A program made the translations under genes and the position numbers. The notes below the pieces were generated by a model that was not told where the DNA came from, searched no databases, and saw nothing but the letters and a program-made list of their open reading frames with translations. A stretch of DNA of 13,012 nt from Myxococcales bacterium (lineage in GTDB: Bacteria > Myxococcota_A > Polyangia > Fen-1088): assembly GCA_003161835.1 (NCBI GenBank), contig PMNO01000528.1, positions 1 through 13,012 of the forward strand. Direction: 5' to 3'. Below are positions 6,246-11,984 of the stretch, piece by piece (position 1 is the first letter of the stretch; every line of letters begins with the position of its first letter).

Positions 6246-6262
6246 GTAGGGGATCCTCCGGC

Positions 6263-6290
6263 ATTGTAGTCTCGGGGTCCGCAAAGGCAA
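6263..6290 (-). promoter_or_regulatory. Candidate promoter for the PilZ gene
   Basis: On the minus strand TTGCCT (6285-6290) is followed by a 16-base spacer and TACAAT (6263-6268), a 5/6 match to the -10. The Shine-Dalgarno GGAGG begins three bases after the -10 box, so the transcript probably starts in or just before it and the leader is about 10-14 bases. Confidence 0.55.
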
Positions 6291-6300
6291 CGACATACCT

Positions 6301-7422
6301 GTGAAGACATCCGACTTCGACTACGTTCTGCCCGAGTCATGCATCGCGGCGTTTCCAGCGACGCGGCGCGACTGCAGCCGCCTGATGGTCATCGGGCGAT
6401 TCGGTGGTCCCACCACGCATTCCGAATTCGCGCGGATCGGCGAGCATCTGCCTCCCCGTTCCCTGATTGTCCTCAACGATACCCGTGTGATTCCCGCCCG
6501 CCTTCGAGGCCATAAGCCGACCGGAGGGGCAATCGAGCTGTTGCTGACACGGTGCACGGGGATGCCCGGAGACGATGCCAACGAAATGCGGTGGGAGGCA
6601 TTGGGTCGCAACTTGGGTTGGGCTGCGGTCGGAACCGTGCTGGCATTCGATGGTGGTTTGACCGCGGCGATCGCGCGGCGCGGCGCGGCGGGTGCGGTGG
6701 AAGTTATTCTGCGCACTCCCGTCGGCACTACCGTAATGCAGCACCTCGATCGGATGGGCGAGCTGCCCTTACCTCCCTACATCGAGGTCGCGCGTAACCG
6801 TCGCGCGGCGCTTCCGGAAGGTGCATCCGGCGCGGTTTCCCGGGAGGCCGCCACACTCTTCGATCGGGAGCGGTATCAGACGGTCTTCGCCACCCACGCG
6901 GGGGCGGTCGCCGCGCCCACCGCGGGTCTTCACTTTACGGACGAGTTGCTGCAGCGATTGGAGACAGAGGGACACGAGATTGTGCGGTTGACGTTGCACG
7001 TGGGTTTGGGGACCTTCCGTCCCGTCAAGACCGAAGCGCCGGACAGTCACGACATGGAGTCCGAGTGGTATGCGATCCCGGAACAGACAGCGATCGCTGT
7101 GAACCACGCCCGCCGGGCCGGTCGCCCCGTGGTCGCGGTGGGCACGACGGTCGTGCGCGCGCTGGAATCATCGGCTTTGGAGGGTGGCGGCAATGTGGTC
7201 GCTGGTGAGGCCACGAGTCGCTTGTTCCTGCGCCCCGGCGCCCGTTTTGGCGTGGTCACGGATCTGATCACGAATTTTCACTTGCCGCGCTCGACCCTCT
7301 TGATGCTGGTGTCGGCCTTCGCGGGCCGGGAGCGCGTGCTCGGGGCATATGAGGAGGCCATCGCTGCCGGCTACCGTTTCTACAGCTATGGTGACGCCAT
7401 GTTGATCCGGGGAACTGCGTGA
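6301..7422 (+). CDS. queA: S-adenosylmethionine:tRNA ribosyltransferase-isomerase (QueA)
   Basis: Transfers and isomerises the ribosyl group of SAM onto preQ1 at position 34 of tRNAs for Asp, Asn, His and Tyr, making epoxyqueuosine. Family blocks are present in order: FDYVLPESCIA near the N-terminus, LNDTRVIPARL (58-68), HAGAVAAPTAGLHFT (199-213), LHVGLGTFRPV (232-242), VGTTVVRALES (280-290) and TNFHLPRSTLLMLVSAF (324-340). Length 373 aa is near the usual 340-370, with a modest insertion around 164-186. The start is GTG at 6301, the first start giving the full N-terminal motif, with only a weak AAGG-type site. Its stop overlaps the tgt start as GTGA, coupling the two enzymes. No preQ1 riboswitch is recognisable in the short upstream gap. 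Confidence 0.96.
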   Translation: MKTSDFDYVLPESCIAAFPATRRDCSRLMVIGRFGGPTTHSEFARIGEHLPPRSLIVLNDTRVIPARLRGHKPTGGAIELLLTRCTGMPGDDANEMRWEALGRNLGWAAVGTVLAFDGGLTAAIARRGAAGAVEVILRTPVGTTVMQHLDRMGELPLPPYIEVARNRRAALPEGASGAVSREAATLFDRERYQTVFATHAGAVAAPTAGLHFTDELLQRLETEGHEIVRLTLHVGLGTFRPVKTEAPDSHDMESEWYAIPEQTAIAVNHARRAGRPVVAVGTTVVRALESSALEGGGNVVAGEATSRLFLRPGARFGVVTDLITNFHLPRSTLLMLVSAFAGRERVLGAYEEAIAAGYRFYSYGDAMLIRGTA

Positions 7423-8561
7423 CCGCGTTTCGCTTGCTGGGGTGCGACGGGACGGCACGCGCCGGGGTTCTGCACACCGCGCGGGGCGACGTCGAGACAC
7501 CGGTGTTCATGCCGGTGGGCACCCAGGCCAGCGTGAAGGCGCTATCCAGTGGCGATCTGGCGGCTCTTGGCGCGCGGATAATCTTGGGCAACACCTATCA
7601 CCTGGCGTTGCGGCCTGGCGCCAACTGCGTGCGCGAACAGGGTGGCCTGCACCGGTTCATGGCTTGGCCAGGGGCCATTCTGACCGATTCGGGGGGATTT
7701 CAGGTCTTCAGCCTGCGGGAGCGGCGCACGCTGGACGAGGACGGCGTGACGTTTCGATCGCACATTGACGGTTCGGAGCATCGCCTGACGCCCGAAAGCG
7801 CGATGGAAATTCAAGCCGCCCTGGGTAGCGATATCGCCATGGCATTCGACGAATGCCCACCGTCGGATGCGCCGGCGGCCGAACTCGACGGCGCGATGGC
7901 ACGCACCACCCGCTGGGCGGCGCGCTGCTTGGCCGCGCCGCGCGCCCCCGGACAGCTACGGTTCGGAATCGTCCAGGGCGGGATCGATCTGTCGCGGCGA
8001 CGCGCACATCTGGCGGAGATCGCGGCGTTGCCGTTCGAGGGGTTCGCACTGGGGGGGCTGGGCGTCGGGGAGCCGCCCGAGGTCATGCACGACATCGTCG
8101 GCGCGATCGCGCCCCAGATGCCCGCCGGCAGCCCGCGGTATCTGATGGGCGTGGGCACACCGCGCGATATCCTGGCGGGAATCGCGGCGGGAATCGACAT
8201 GTTCGATTGCGTGATGCCCACTCGTAACGCGCGCAACGGCCAGCTCTTTGTCCGTGGTGGCCGGCTCAACATCGCAAACGCGCGGCATCGCCAGGATCCG
8301 CGACCGATAGAGGAGGGCTGTCCGTGCGAGTGTTGTGGGTCCTACGGGCGCGCCTATCTCGCCCATCTGTTTCACGCCAAGGAGCTGCTCTACTACCGGC
8401 TGGCGTCGATCCACAATTTGCGCCACTACCTCGATCTGGCCCGCGGCGCGCGGACCGCGATCCTCTCCGGGACGTTCAAACAGTACCAGGCCGCGATCCT
8501 GTCGGCCGAAGGAGACCGCGCGACAGCGGAGCGCAGAGATCACGCGCCGGGGTTGGGCTGA
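7419..8561 (+). CDS. tgt: tRNA-guanine transglycosylase (Tgt)
   Basis: Exchanges G34 of GUN-anticodon tRNAs for the queuosine precursor preQ1; acts just before QueA in queuosine synthesis. The active site is intact: D90 in LTDSGGFQVF, the substrate-binding FGIVQGG (182-188) and GLGVGE (213-218), and nucleophile D263 in MFDCVMPTRNARNG. The zinc site is C301-x-C303-x-x-C306 with H332 (IHNL). At 380 aa it matches the bacterial enzyme (375 aa in E. coli). GTG start overlapping the queA stop by 4 bp. In E. coli yajC-secD follow directly; here a convergent DUF507 gene follows one base after the stop. Confidence 0.97.
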   Translation: MTAFRLLGCDGTARAGVLHTARGDVETPVFMPVGTQASVKALSSGDLAALGARIILGNTYHLALRPGANCVREQGGLHRFMAWPGAILTDSGGFQVFSLRERRTLDEDGVTFRSHIDGSEHRLTPESAMEIQAALGSDIAMAFDECPPSDAPAAELDGAMARTTRWAARCLAAPRAPGQLRFGIVQGGIDLSRRRAHLAEIAALPFEGFALGGLGVGEPPEVMHDIVGAIAPQMPAGSPRYLMGVGTPRDILAGIAAGIDMFDCVMPTRNARNGQLFVRGGRLNIANARHRQDPRPIEEGCPCECCGSYGRAYLAHLFHAKELLYYRLASIHNLRHYLDLARGARTAILSGTFKQYQAAILSAEGDRATAERRDHAPGLG

Positions 8562-8569
8562 TTCAACCC
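8550..8569. terminator. Possible bidirectional hairpin across the tgt and DUF507 stops
   Basis: GGGTTG (8550-8555) pairs with CAACCC (8564-8569) around an 8-base loop containing the tgt stop and the start of the DUF507 stop. Its position between convergent genes suggests a shared terminator, but neither strand has a T-tract. Confidence 0.3.
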
Positions 8570-9075
8570 AGGCCGCGGTTGCGCTTCATCTGGTCCAGCA
8601 CCTTCGTGTACTCGATCTCCCAGGTTGCGGTTCCTTCTTCCAGGTTCTTGATCTTGCGCCGAACTTCCTCGTCCAGCTCTTCGTCGACGAGCATGTGCCT
8701 CTTCAAGACGTCGGCCATCCGCTTTCGCAAGACCGTATCCTCGGAGAAAATTTCCTCGACGTGGGGGGACTGCATGAACGATTCGATCATCTGACTCGTC
8801 ATCCACTCCAAGCCCTCTTCGCCCAGGCCCAGCCCCTTTTCATGGGCCAGAGTGCGCTTTACCTTGCCGAATTGCTCGTACGGCAGCCCGCGCTTTTGCA
8901 AAACGTCCTTGGTGCGCTCGGTGATTTCGCGATCCAGGCGCAGATATTCTTTCAAGACGGCTTGGGCGTCCATTTCGGCTTCGCCCCGATCGATCACGGC
9001 GATATCGCCCGAGTCGACCAGGGTCTTGACGATCTCGCCCGCTATTGTTGGGATCTTCCCGCTGTAAAGCCGCAT
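8563..9075 (-). CDS. DUF507 family protein
   Basis: A 170-aa, charged, mostly helical cytosolic protein of the DUF507 family; molecular function unknown. The N-terminus MRLYSGKIPTIAGEIVKTLV is characteristic of the family, followed by acidic and basic helical stretches (DAQAVLKEYLRLDREI, VLQKRGLPYEQFGKVK, EEVRRKIKNLEEG). No signal peptide, membrane segment or recognisable catalytic motif is present. The start is well defined: AGGAG lies four bases upstream of the ATG and a near-consensus promoter lies directly before it. It converges on tgt, whose stop is one base away. Confidence 0.85.
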   Translation of the reverse strand: MRLYSGKIPTIAGEIVKTLVDSGDIAVIDRGEAEMDAQAVLKEYLRLDREITERTKDVLQKRGLPYEQFGKVKRTLAHEKGLGLGEEGLEWMTSQMIESFMQSPHVEEIFSEDTVLRKRMADVLKRHMLVDEELDEEVRRKIKNLEEGTATWEIEYTKVLDQMKRNRGLG

Positions 9076-9089
9076 GATTCTCCTGGCGC

Positions 9090-9118
9090 GTTATAGGGGT
9101 GGAGCTAGACGACGTCAA
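9090..9118 (-). promoter_or_regulatory. Near-consensus sigma70 promoter for the DUF507 gene
   Basis: On the minus strand TTGACG (9113-9118, 5/6) and TATAAC (9090-9095, 5/6) are separated by exactly 17 bases. The -10 ends 14 bases before the ATG, so the leader is about 8-10 bases and consists of little more than the Shine-Dalgarno AGGAG. This is the best promoter match in the window. Confidence 0.72.
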
Positions 9119-9200
9119 GGTGCCGGGAGGCGATTGGCACCGCAAAGTCTGGCGCCGCCGTGCTTCATCGGCCGGCCGGGGTGTGATTTGCCGGCGACTC

Positions 9201-9228
9201 TTGACAGGGGAGCGTGTATGCGCAAAAT
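9201..9228 (+). promoter_or_regulatory. Candidate promoter for tRNA-Met
   Basis: A perfect -35 TTGACA (9201-9206) is followed by a 16-base spacer and CAAAAT (9223-9228, 4/6). Transcription would begin near 9235, leaving about 40 bases of precursor before the tRNA at 9277. As no other promoter is evident, it may also drive the downstream cupin gene. Confidence 0.55.
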
Positions 9229-9276
9229 CGCCCGCGACTTTGGTCCGTCACCGCGGGGTGACCGACCACTGATTCC

Positions 9277-9350
9277 GGCGGATTAGCTCAGTTGGTCAGA
9301 GCAGGCGTTTCATACGCGCCGGGTCCGGGGTTCGAATCCCTGATCCGCCA
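9277..9350 (+). tRNA. tRNA-Met (anticodon CAT, elongator type)
   Basis: Acceptor stem GGCGGAT (9277-9283) pairs with ATCCGCC (9343-9349), with discriminator A and no encoded CCA. The D arm is GCTCAGTTGGTCAGAGC, anticodon stem GGCGT/GCGCC with loop TTCATAC (CAT at 9311-9313), and the T arm has TTCGAAT. The 1-72 pair is G-C and the anticodon stem lacks three G-C pairs next to the loop, so it is not the initiator. An Ile2 tRNA (CAT modified by TilS to read AUA) cannot be fully excluded by eye, but elongator Met is more likely. Confidence 0.88.
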
Positions 9351-9368
9351 CGATTCAAGAAGAAGTGA

Positions 9369-9737
9369 ATGGTCGCGAACATGCGCAAAGTCGACAAGCC
9401 CTGGGGCCACGAGTTGATTTGGGCGGTCACCGATCGCTACGTGGGAAAGGTTCTGCACATCCGACAGGGCGAGCAGCTCTCGTTGCAGTATCACCGCCAG
9501 AAGGACGAGACGGTGATGGTGTGGTCCGGCCGGATGCGCTTCGTTCATTTCAATGAGGGCGAAACCGAACAGCACACCGATCTGGGGCCGGGGGAGGCAT
9601 TCCACATCACCCCCGGCCTGCGTCACCGCATGATCGCGTTGGAAGACTGCGACGTCTTCGAGGTATCGACACCGGAGCTAGATGACGTGGTGAGGCTGGA
9701 GGACGCATACGGCCGTTCGGGCACCTCCGCGCCCTGA
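9369..9737 (+). CDS. Small cupin protein with phosphomannose-isomerase-like metal site
   Basis: A single-domain cupin of 122 aa, related to the C-terminal cupin of mannose-6-phosphate isomerases and GDP-mannose pyrophosphorylases. N-terminal DKPWGHELIWAVTDRYVGKVLHI (9-31) is typical of these. Cupin motif 1 reads G34...Q40-Y-H42-(RQKD)-E47 and motif 2 reads TPGLRH (H86), giving the Q/H/E/H ligand set of type I PMI rather than the usual two-histidine HxH. It is too short to be a full PMI; likely a sugar-phosphate-binding or isomerase-like protein, substrate unknown. ATG start 18 bases after the tRNA-Met, with a purine-rich AAGAAG site; an alternative ATG at 9381 is less well placed. The close spacing suggests co-transcription with the tRNA. 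Confidence 0.8.
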   Translation: MVANMRKVDKPWGHELIWAVTDRYVGKVLHIRQGEQLSLQYHRQKDETVMVWSGRMRFVHFNEGETEQHTDLGPGEAFHITPGLRHRMIALEDCDVFEVSTPELDDVVRLEDAYGRSGTSAP

Positions 9738-9761
9738 GCCAGACAAACCCGCACGTTCGCC

Positions 9762-9790
9762 TTGACGGCGCGGGAGGCAAGGGATAAATC
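9762..9790 (+). promoter_or_regulatory. Candidate start-proximal promoter for efp
   Basis: TTGACG (9762-9767, 5/6) precedes an AT-rich GATAAAT patch. With a 17-base spacer the -10 is TAAATC (3/6); with 15 bases it is GATAAA (4/6). Either predicts transcription starting within about five bases of the efp ATG at 9800, hence a nearly leaderless mRNA. The -10 is imperfect, and the same bases can form the hairpin described next. Confidence 0.4.
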
Positions 9791-9799
9791 CCGGCTCCC
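9772..9799 (+). promoter_or_regulatory. Stem-loop abutting the efp start codon, containing a displaced Shine-Dalgarno
   Basis: GGGAG (9772-9776) can pair with CTCCC (9795-9799), and inside it GGGA (9781-9784) with TCCC (9789-9792). The only strong ribosome-binding sequence, GGGAGG, is 22 bases from the ATG. If just the inner hairpin folds, effective spacing becomes about 10 bases; if the outer stem also folds, the site is hidden. It matters only if transcription begins upstream of 9772. Confidence 0.35.
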
Positions 9800-10369
9800 A
9801 TGCCGTACGATACGTCTGACATTCGCAAGGGTCTGAAATTCATGATGGACGGGGCCCCGTACACCGTCATCGAGTTTCAGTTCGTCAAGCCAGGGAAGGG
9901 CGCGGCGTTCACGCGCACGCGGATGAAGAATTTGCTGACCGGCGCCGTGCTGGAAAGGAACCTTCGTTCCGGCGAGCGTCTGGAGGAGGCCAACGTCGAG
10001 GTCAAGACCATGCAGTACCTCTACCGCGACGCGGATTCCTTCGTCTTCATGGACACGACGACCTACGACCAGGTCAGCATCCCCGAGAATACGGTGGGCG
10101 AATCCAAGGACTTCATGCCGGAAAATATCAACGTCGAAGTTCTGTTTTTCGATAATCGGGCCGTCGGTGTCACCTTGCCTAACTTTATCGAACAGAAGAT
10201 CATTGAAACGGAACCAGGCTTTCGCGGCGATACCTCCACCAACACCACGAAGCCCGCGAAGATTTCCACCGGGGCCTCGGTGCAGGTGCCGCTGTTCATC
10301 GTCGCCGGTGATGTCGTCAAGATCGATACCCGCACCGGGGAATACCTCGAGCGCGTCGGTCGCGCGTAG
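9800..10369 (+). CDS. efp: Elongation factor P
   Basis: Binds between the ribosomal P and E sites and relieves stalling at consecutive prolines. The 189-aa protein has the three-domain length of bacterial EF-P (188 aa in E. coli). Domain I carries the loop VKPGKGAAF with K33 at the tip, the residue that receives (R)-beta-lysine in EpmA/EpmB-type systems. Domains II and III include NVEVKTMQYLYRD, TLPNFIEQKIIETEPGFRGDT and the C-terminal VVKIDTRTGEYLERV. The ATG start has no ribosome site at normal distance. The following gene is epmA, 51 bp downstream, so the substrate and its modifying enzyme are neighbours, probably co-transcribed. Confidence 0.97.
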   Translation: MPYDTSDIRKGLKFMMDGAPYTVIEFQFVKPGKGAAFTRTRMKNLLTGAVLERNLRSGERLEEANVEVKTMQYLYRDADSFVFMDTTTYDQVSIPENTVGESKDFMPENINVEVLFFDNRAVGVTLPNFIEQKIIETEPGFRGDTSTNTTKPAKISTGASVQVPLFIVAGDVVKIDTRTGEYLERVGRA

Positions 10370-10420
10370 AGAAGTCCGTGTGACGGCGGGGCAGGGGGCC
10401 GATTCTTTCGGACGCGCCCT

Positions 10421-11413
10421 GTGAAGGACGACGACTGGAATGATCGATTGGTGGGTCGTCGTCCTGCGCTGATGGCGCGGGCTCGGGTTCTGTCCGCGCT
10501 CCGCCGCTGGTTCGAAGCCGAGGGCTTTTTGGAGGTCGATACCCCGGCCCGGGTGTGGTCCCCCGGACAGGAGGTTCATCTCGATGCCGTCGCGTCCGAA
10601 GACCGATGGTTGGTGACCTCGCCCGAGTACGCGATGAAACGACTCTGCGGCGCAGGATATCGAAAGATCGTCTCGATCGGAAAATGCTGGCGGGCCGGTG
10701 AACGCGGCGCCCACCATCAGCCGGAATTCACGATGATCGAGTGGTACCGCGCGGATGCGCCCCTCGAGCACATCGCGGATGATTGCGAACAGGTGGTGCG
10801 GATCGCGGCGCGACATGCCGGCGAACCCGGGGACCAGCCCGGTCGGGCGTTGAATCTGCCGCCGGAACGATTTCGCCGCACCACGGTGCGCGAATTGATG
10901 TCGATCCATGCGGGCCTGGATGTTCGGGGTGATGAATCGGCTGCGGAGCTAGCGGCCAAAGCCGGCGGCGCGGGTATCGCCCTCGGCGCGGCGCAGGCGT
11001 GGGACGATATCTTCTTCCAGGCTTGGCTCGATCGGGTCGAGCCCGCCTTGCCCGCAGCAGGACCGGTATTCGTATTCGATTGGCCCGCACCCCTGGCCGC
11101 TCTGGCGCGACGACGCGCGGATGACCCCCGCTGGGTGGAACGCTTTGAGCTGTACGCGGCGGGGTTGGAGCTGGCGAATGCCTTCGGGGAGTTGACCGAT
11201 CCCATCGAGCAACGGGCGCGCTTCGAGTCCGAAATCGTGGCGCGCCGCTCACGCGGGAAACCAACCTATCCGATTGATGAGAAGTTGCTGGCTGCGCTCG
11301 GGCGCATGCCGCCCACCTCAGGGGTGGCGCTCGGCTTCGACCGACTGATGATGCTGGTGACGGGAGCGCGGACCATCGACGAGGTGATGGCATTTCCTGA
11401 CGAGGACGTCTGA
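10421..11413 (+). CDS. epmA: EF-P lysine ligase EpmA (PoxA/GenX, LysRS paralogue)
   Basis: A class II lysyl-tRNA synthetase paralogue that activates (R)-beta-lysine with ATP and transfers it to the EF-P lysine. At 330 aa it lacks the N-terminal anticodon-binding OB domain of true LysRS and matches EpmA (325 aa in E. coli). Visible are FLEVDTPARVWSPGQE (36-51), SPEYAMKRL (67-75), motif 2 CWRAGERGAHHQPEFTMIEW (89-108), EL-ANAFGEL (250-258) and motif 3 GVALGFDRLMML (301-312). A303 in motif 3 corresponds to the Ala associated with beta-lysine preference in E. coli EpmA, where LysRS has Gly (from memory). GTG start with weak ribosome site; a later ATG at residue 18 would cut the helix before the core. 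The beta-lysine-forming partner EpmB is not in the window. Confidence 0.94.
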   Translation: MKDDDWNDRLVGRRPALMARARVLSALRRWFEAEGFLEVDTPARVWSPGQEVHLDAVASEDRWLVTSPEYAMKRLCGAGYRKIVSIGKCWRAGERGAHHQPEFTMIEWYRADAPLEHIADDCEQVVRIAARHAGEPGDQPGRALNLPPERFRRTTVRELMSIHAGLDVRGDESAAELAAKAGGAGIALGAAQAWDDIFFQAWLDRVEPALPAAGPVFVFDWPAPLAALARRRADDPRWVERFELYAAGLELANAFGELTDPIEQRARFESEIVARRSRGKPTYPIDEKLLAALGRMPPTSGVALGFDRLMMLVTGARTIDEVMAFPDEDV

Positions 11414-11462
11414 GCCGGATTGACGCAACCCTGACCCGGGCTCACGAAAATTACGAATAGTC

Positions 11463-11495
11463 GATCGGCCGGTGGCGCCCGAACCGCCACCGATC
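11463..11495 (+). terminator. Strong GC-rich stem-loop between epmA and yajC
   Basis: CGGTGGCG (11470-11477) pairs perfectly with CGCCACCG (11485-11492) around a 7-base loop; an alternative fold pairs GATCGG (11463-11468) with CCGATC (11490-11495). It lies 49 bp after the epmA stop. No T-tract follows, so it is a possible weak or Rho-assisted terminator or an mRNA-stabilising structure. Confidence 0.35.
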
Positions 11496-11540
11496 CTGTC
11501 CAGTTCCGCCTTGAACCAGCTCCGAATCCGTCCGCTCAAG

Positions 11541-11569
11541 TTGACCCGCGATCCCCTCTCTGCTAAGGG
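11541..11569 (+). promoter_or_regulatory. Candidate promoter for yajC-secD
   Basis: TTGACC (11541-11546, 5/6), a 17-base spacer, and TAAGGG (11564-11569) preceded by an extended -10 TGC. The -10 hexamer itself is poor. Location is sensible: downstream of a stem-loop and about 12 bases before the yajC Shine-Dalgarno. Confidence 0.4.
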
Positions 11570-11593
11570 TTCCTCCCTTTGGAGGCCCAGCCC

Positions 11594-11935
11594 GTGACAT
11601 CCGCCCTCTTCAGTCTCGCTCAGGCCGCCCCTCCGGGGGGTGGTTCTGCGGTCGTTCAGTTTTTGCCCCTCATCCTGATCTTCGGGGTGTTCTACCTGCT
11701 GGTCATTCGGCCGCAGCAGAAAAAAGGGAAAATCCATCAACAAATGCTCAGCGAGCTGAAGTCCGGTGATCTGGTGGTGACCCAGGGCGGCATCATCGGC
11801 AAGATCACGGGTATCAAAGATCCCGAGGTGGTCATCGAGGTTTCGCAGGGGGTGCGCCTCCGGGTCCTCAGATCGCACATTACGAACAAGCATTCGCCGG
11901 GAGAGGTCGCGAAAGCGGACGCGAAGGCTTCCTGA
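11594..11935 (+). CDS. yajC: Sec translocon accessory subunit YajC
   Basis: Small single-pass inner-membrane protein of the SecDF-YajC complex that assists SecYEG-dependent export and membrane insertion. At 113 aa it matches E. coli YajC (110 aa). One transmembrane helix lies at about 19-38 (AVVQFLPLILIFGVFYLLVI), followed immediately by the signature RPQQKK, then the cytoplasmic domain with LKSGDLVVTQGGIIGKITGI and a charged tail. The start is GTG at 11594, chosen because GGAGG sits eight bases upstream; a TTG at 11579 in the same frame would overlap that ribosome site. secD follows after 49 bp. Confidence 0.95.
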   Translation: MTSALFSLAQAAPPGGGSAVVQFLPLILIFGVFYLLVIRPQQKKGKIHQQMLSELKSGDLVVTQGGIIGKITGIKDPEVVIEVSQGVRLRVLRSHITNKHSPGEVAKADAKAS

Positions 11936-11984
11936 GCACGCGCTCTTTATTTCCCCCTCATTCAAGCGGTAAGGACGACGAACC

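Noticed and set aside
6246..6300. preQ1 riboswitch upstream of queA
   Set aside because: The gap is only 55 bp, shared with the divergent PilZ promoter, and no preQ1 aptamer pattern is recognisable; queA-tgt are biosynthetic enzymes acting after preQ1.
9074..9286. 70-codon plus-strand frame before tRNA-Met
   Set aside because: It spans promoter elements and the tRNA 5' end, has no recognisable domain and no convincing ribosome site.
9277..9350. Initiator tRNA-fMet
   Set aside because: It has a G1-C72 pair and lacks the three consecutive G-C pairs next to the anticodon loop that mark bacterial initiators.
9623..10909. Long (428-codon) open frame on the minus strand
   Set aside because: It runs antisense across the cupin end, efp and most of epmA, all of which have clear family motifs. 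Its protein shows no recognisable domain, as expected for an opposite-strand frame in GC-rich coding DNA.
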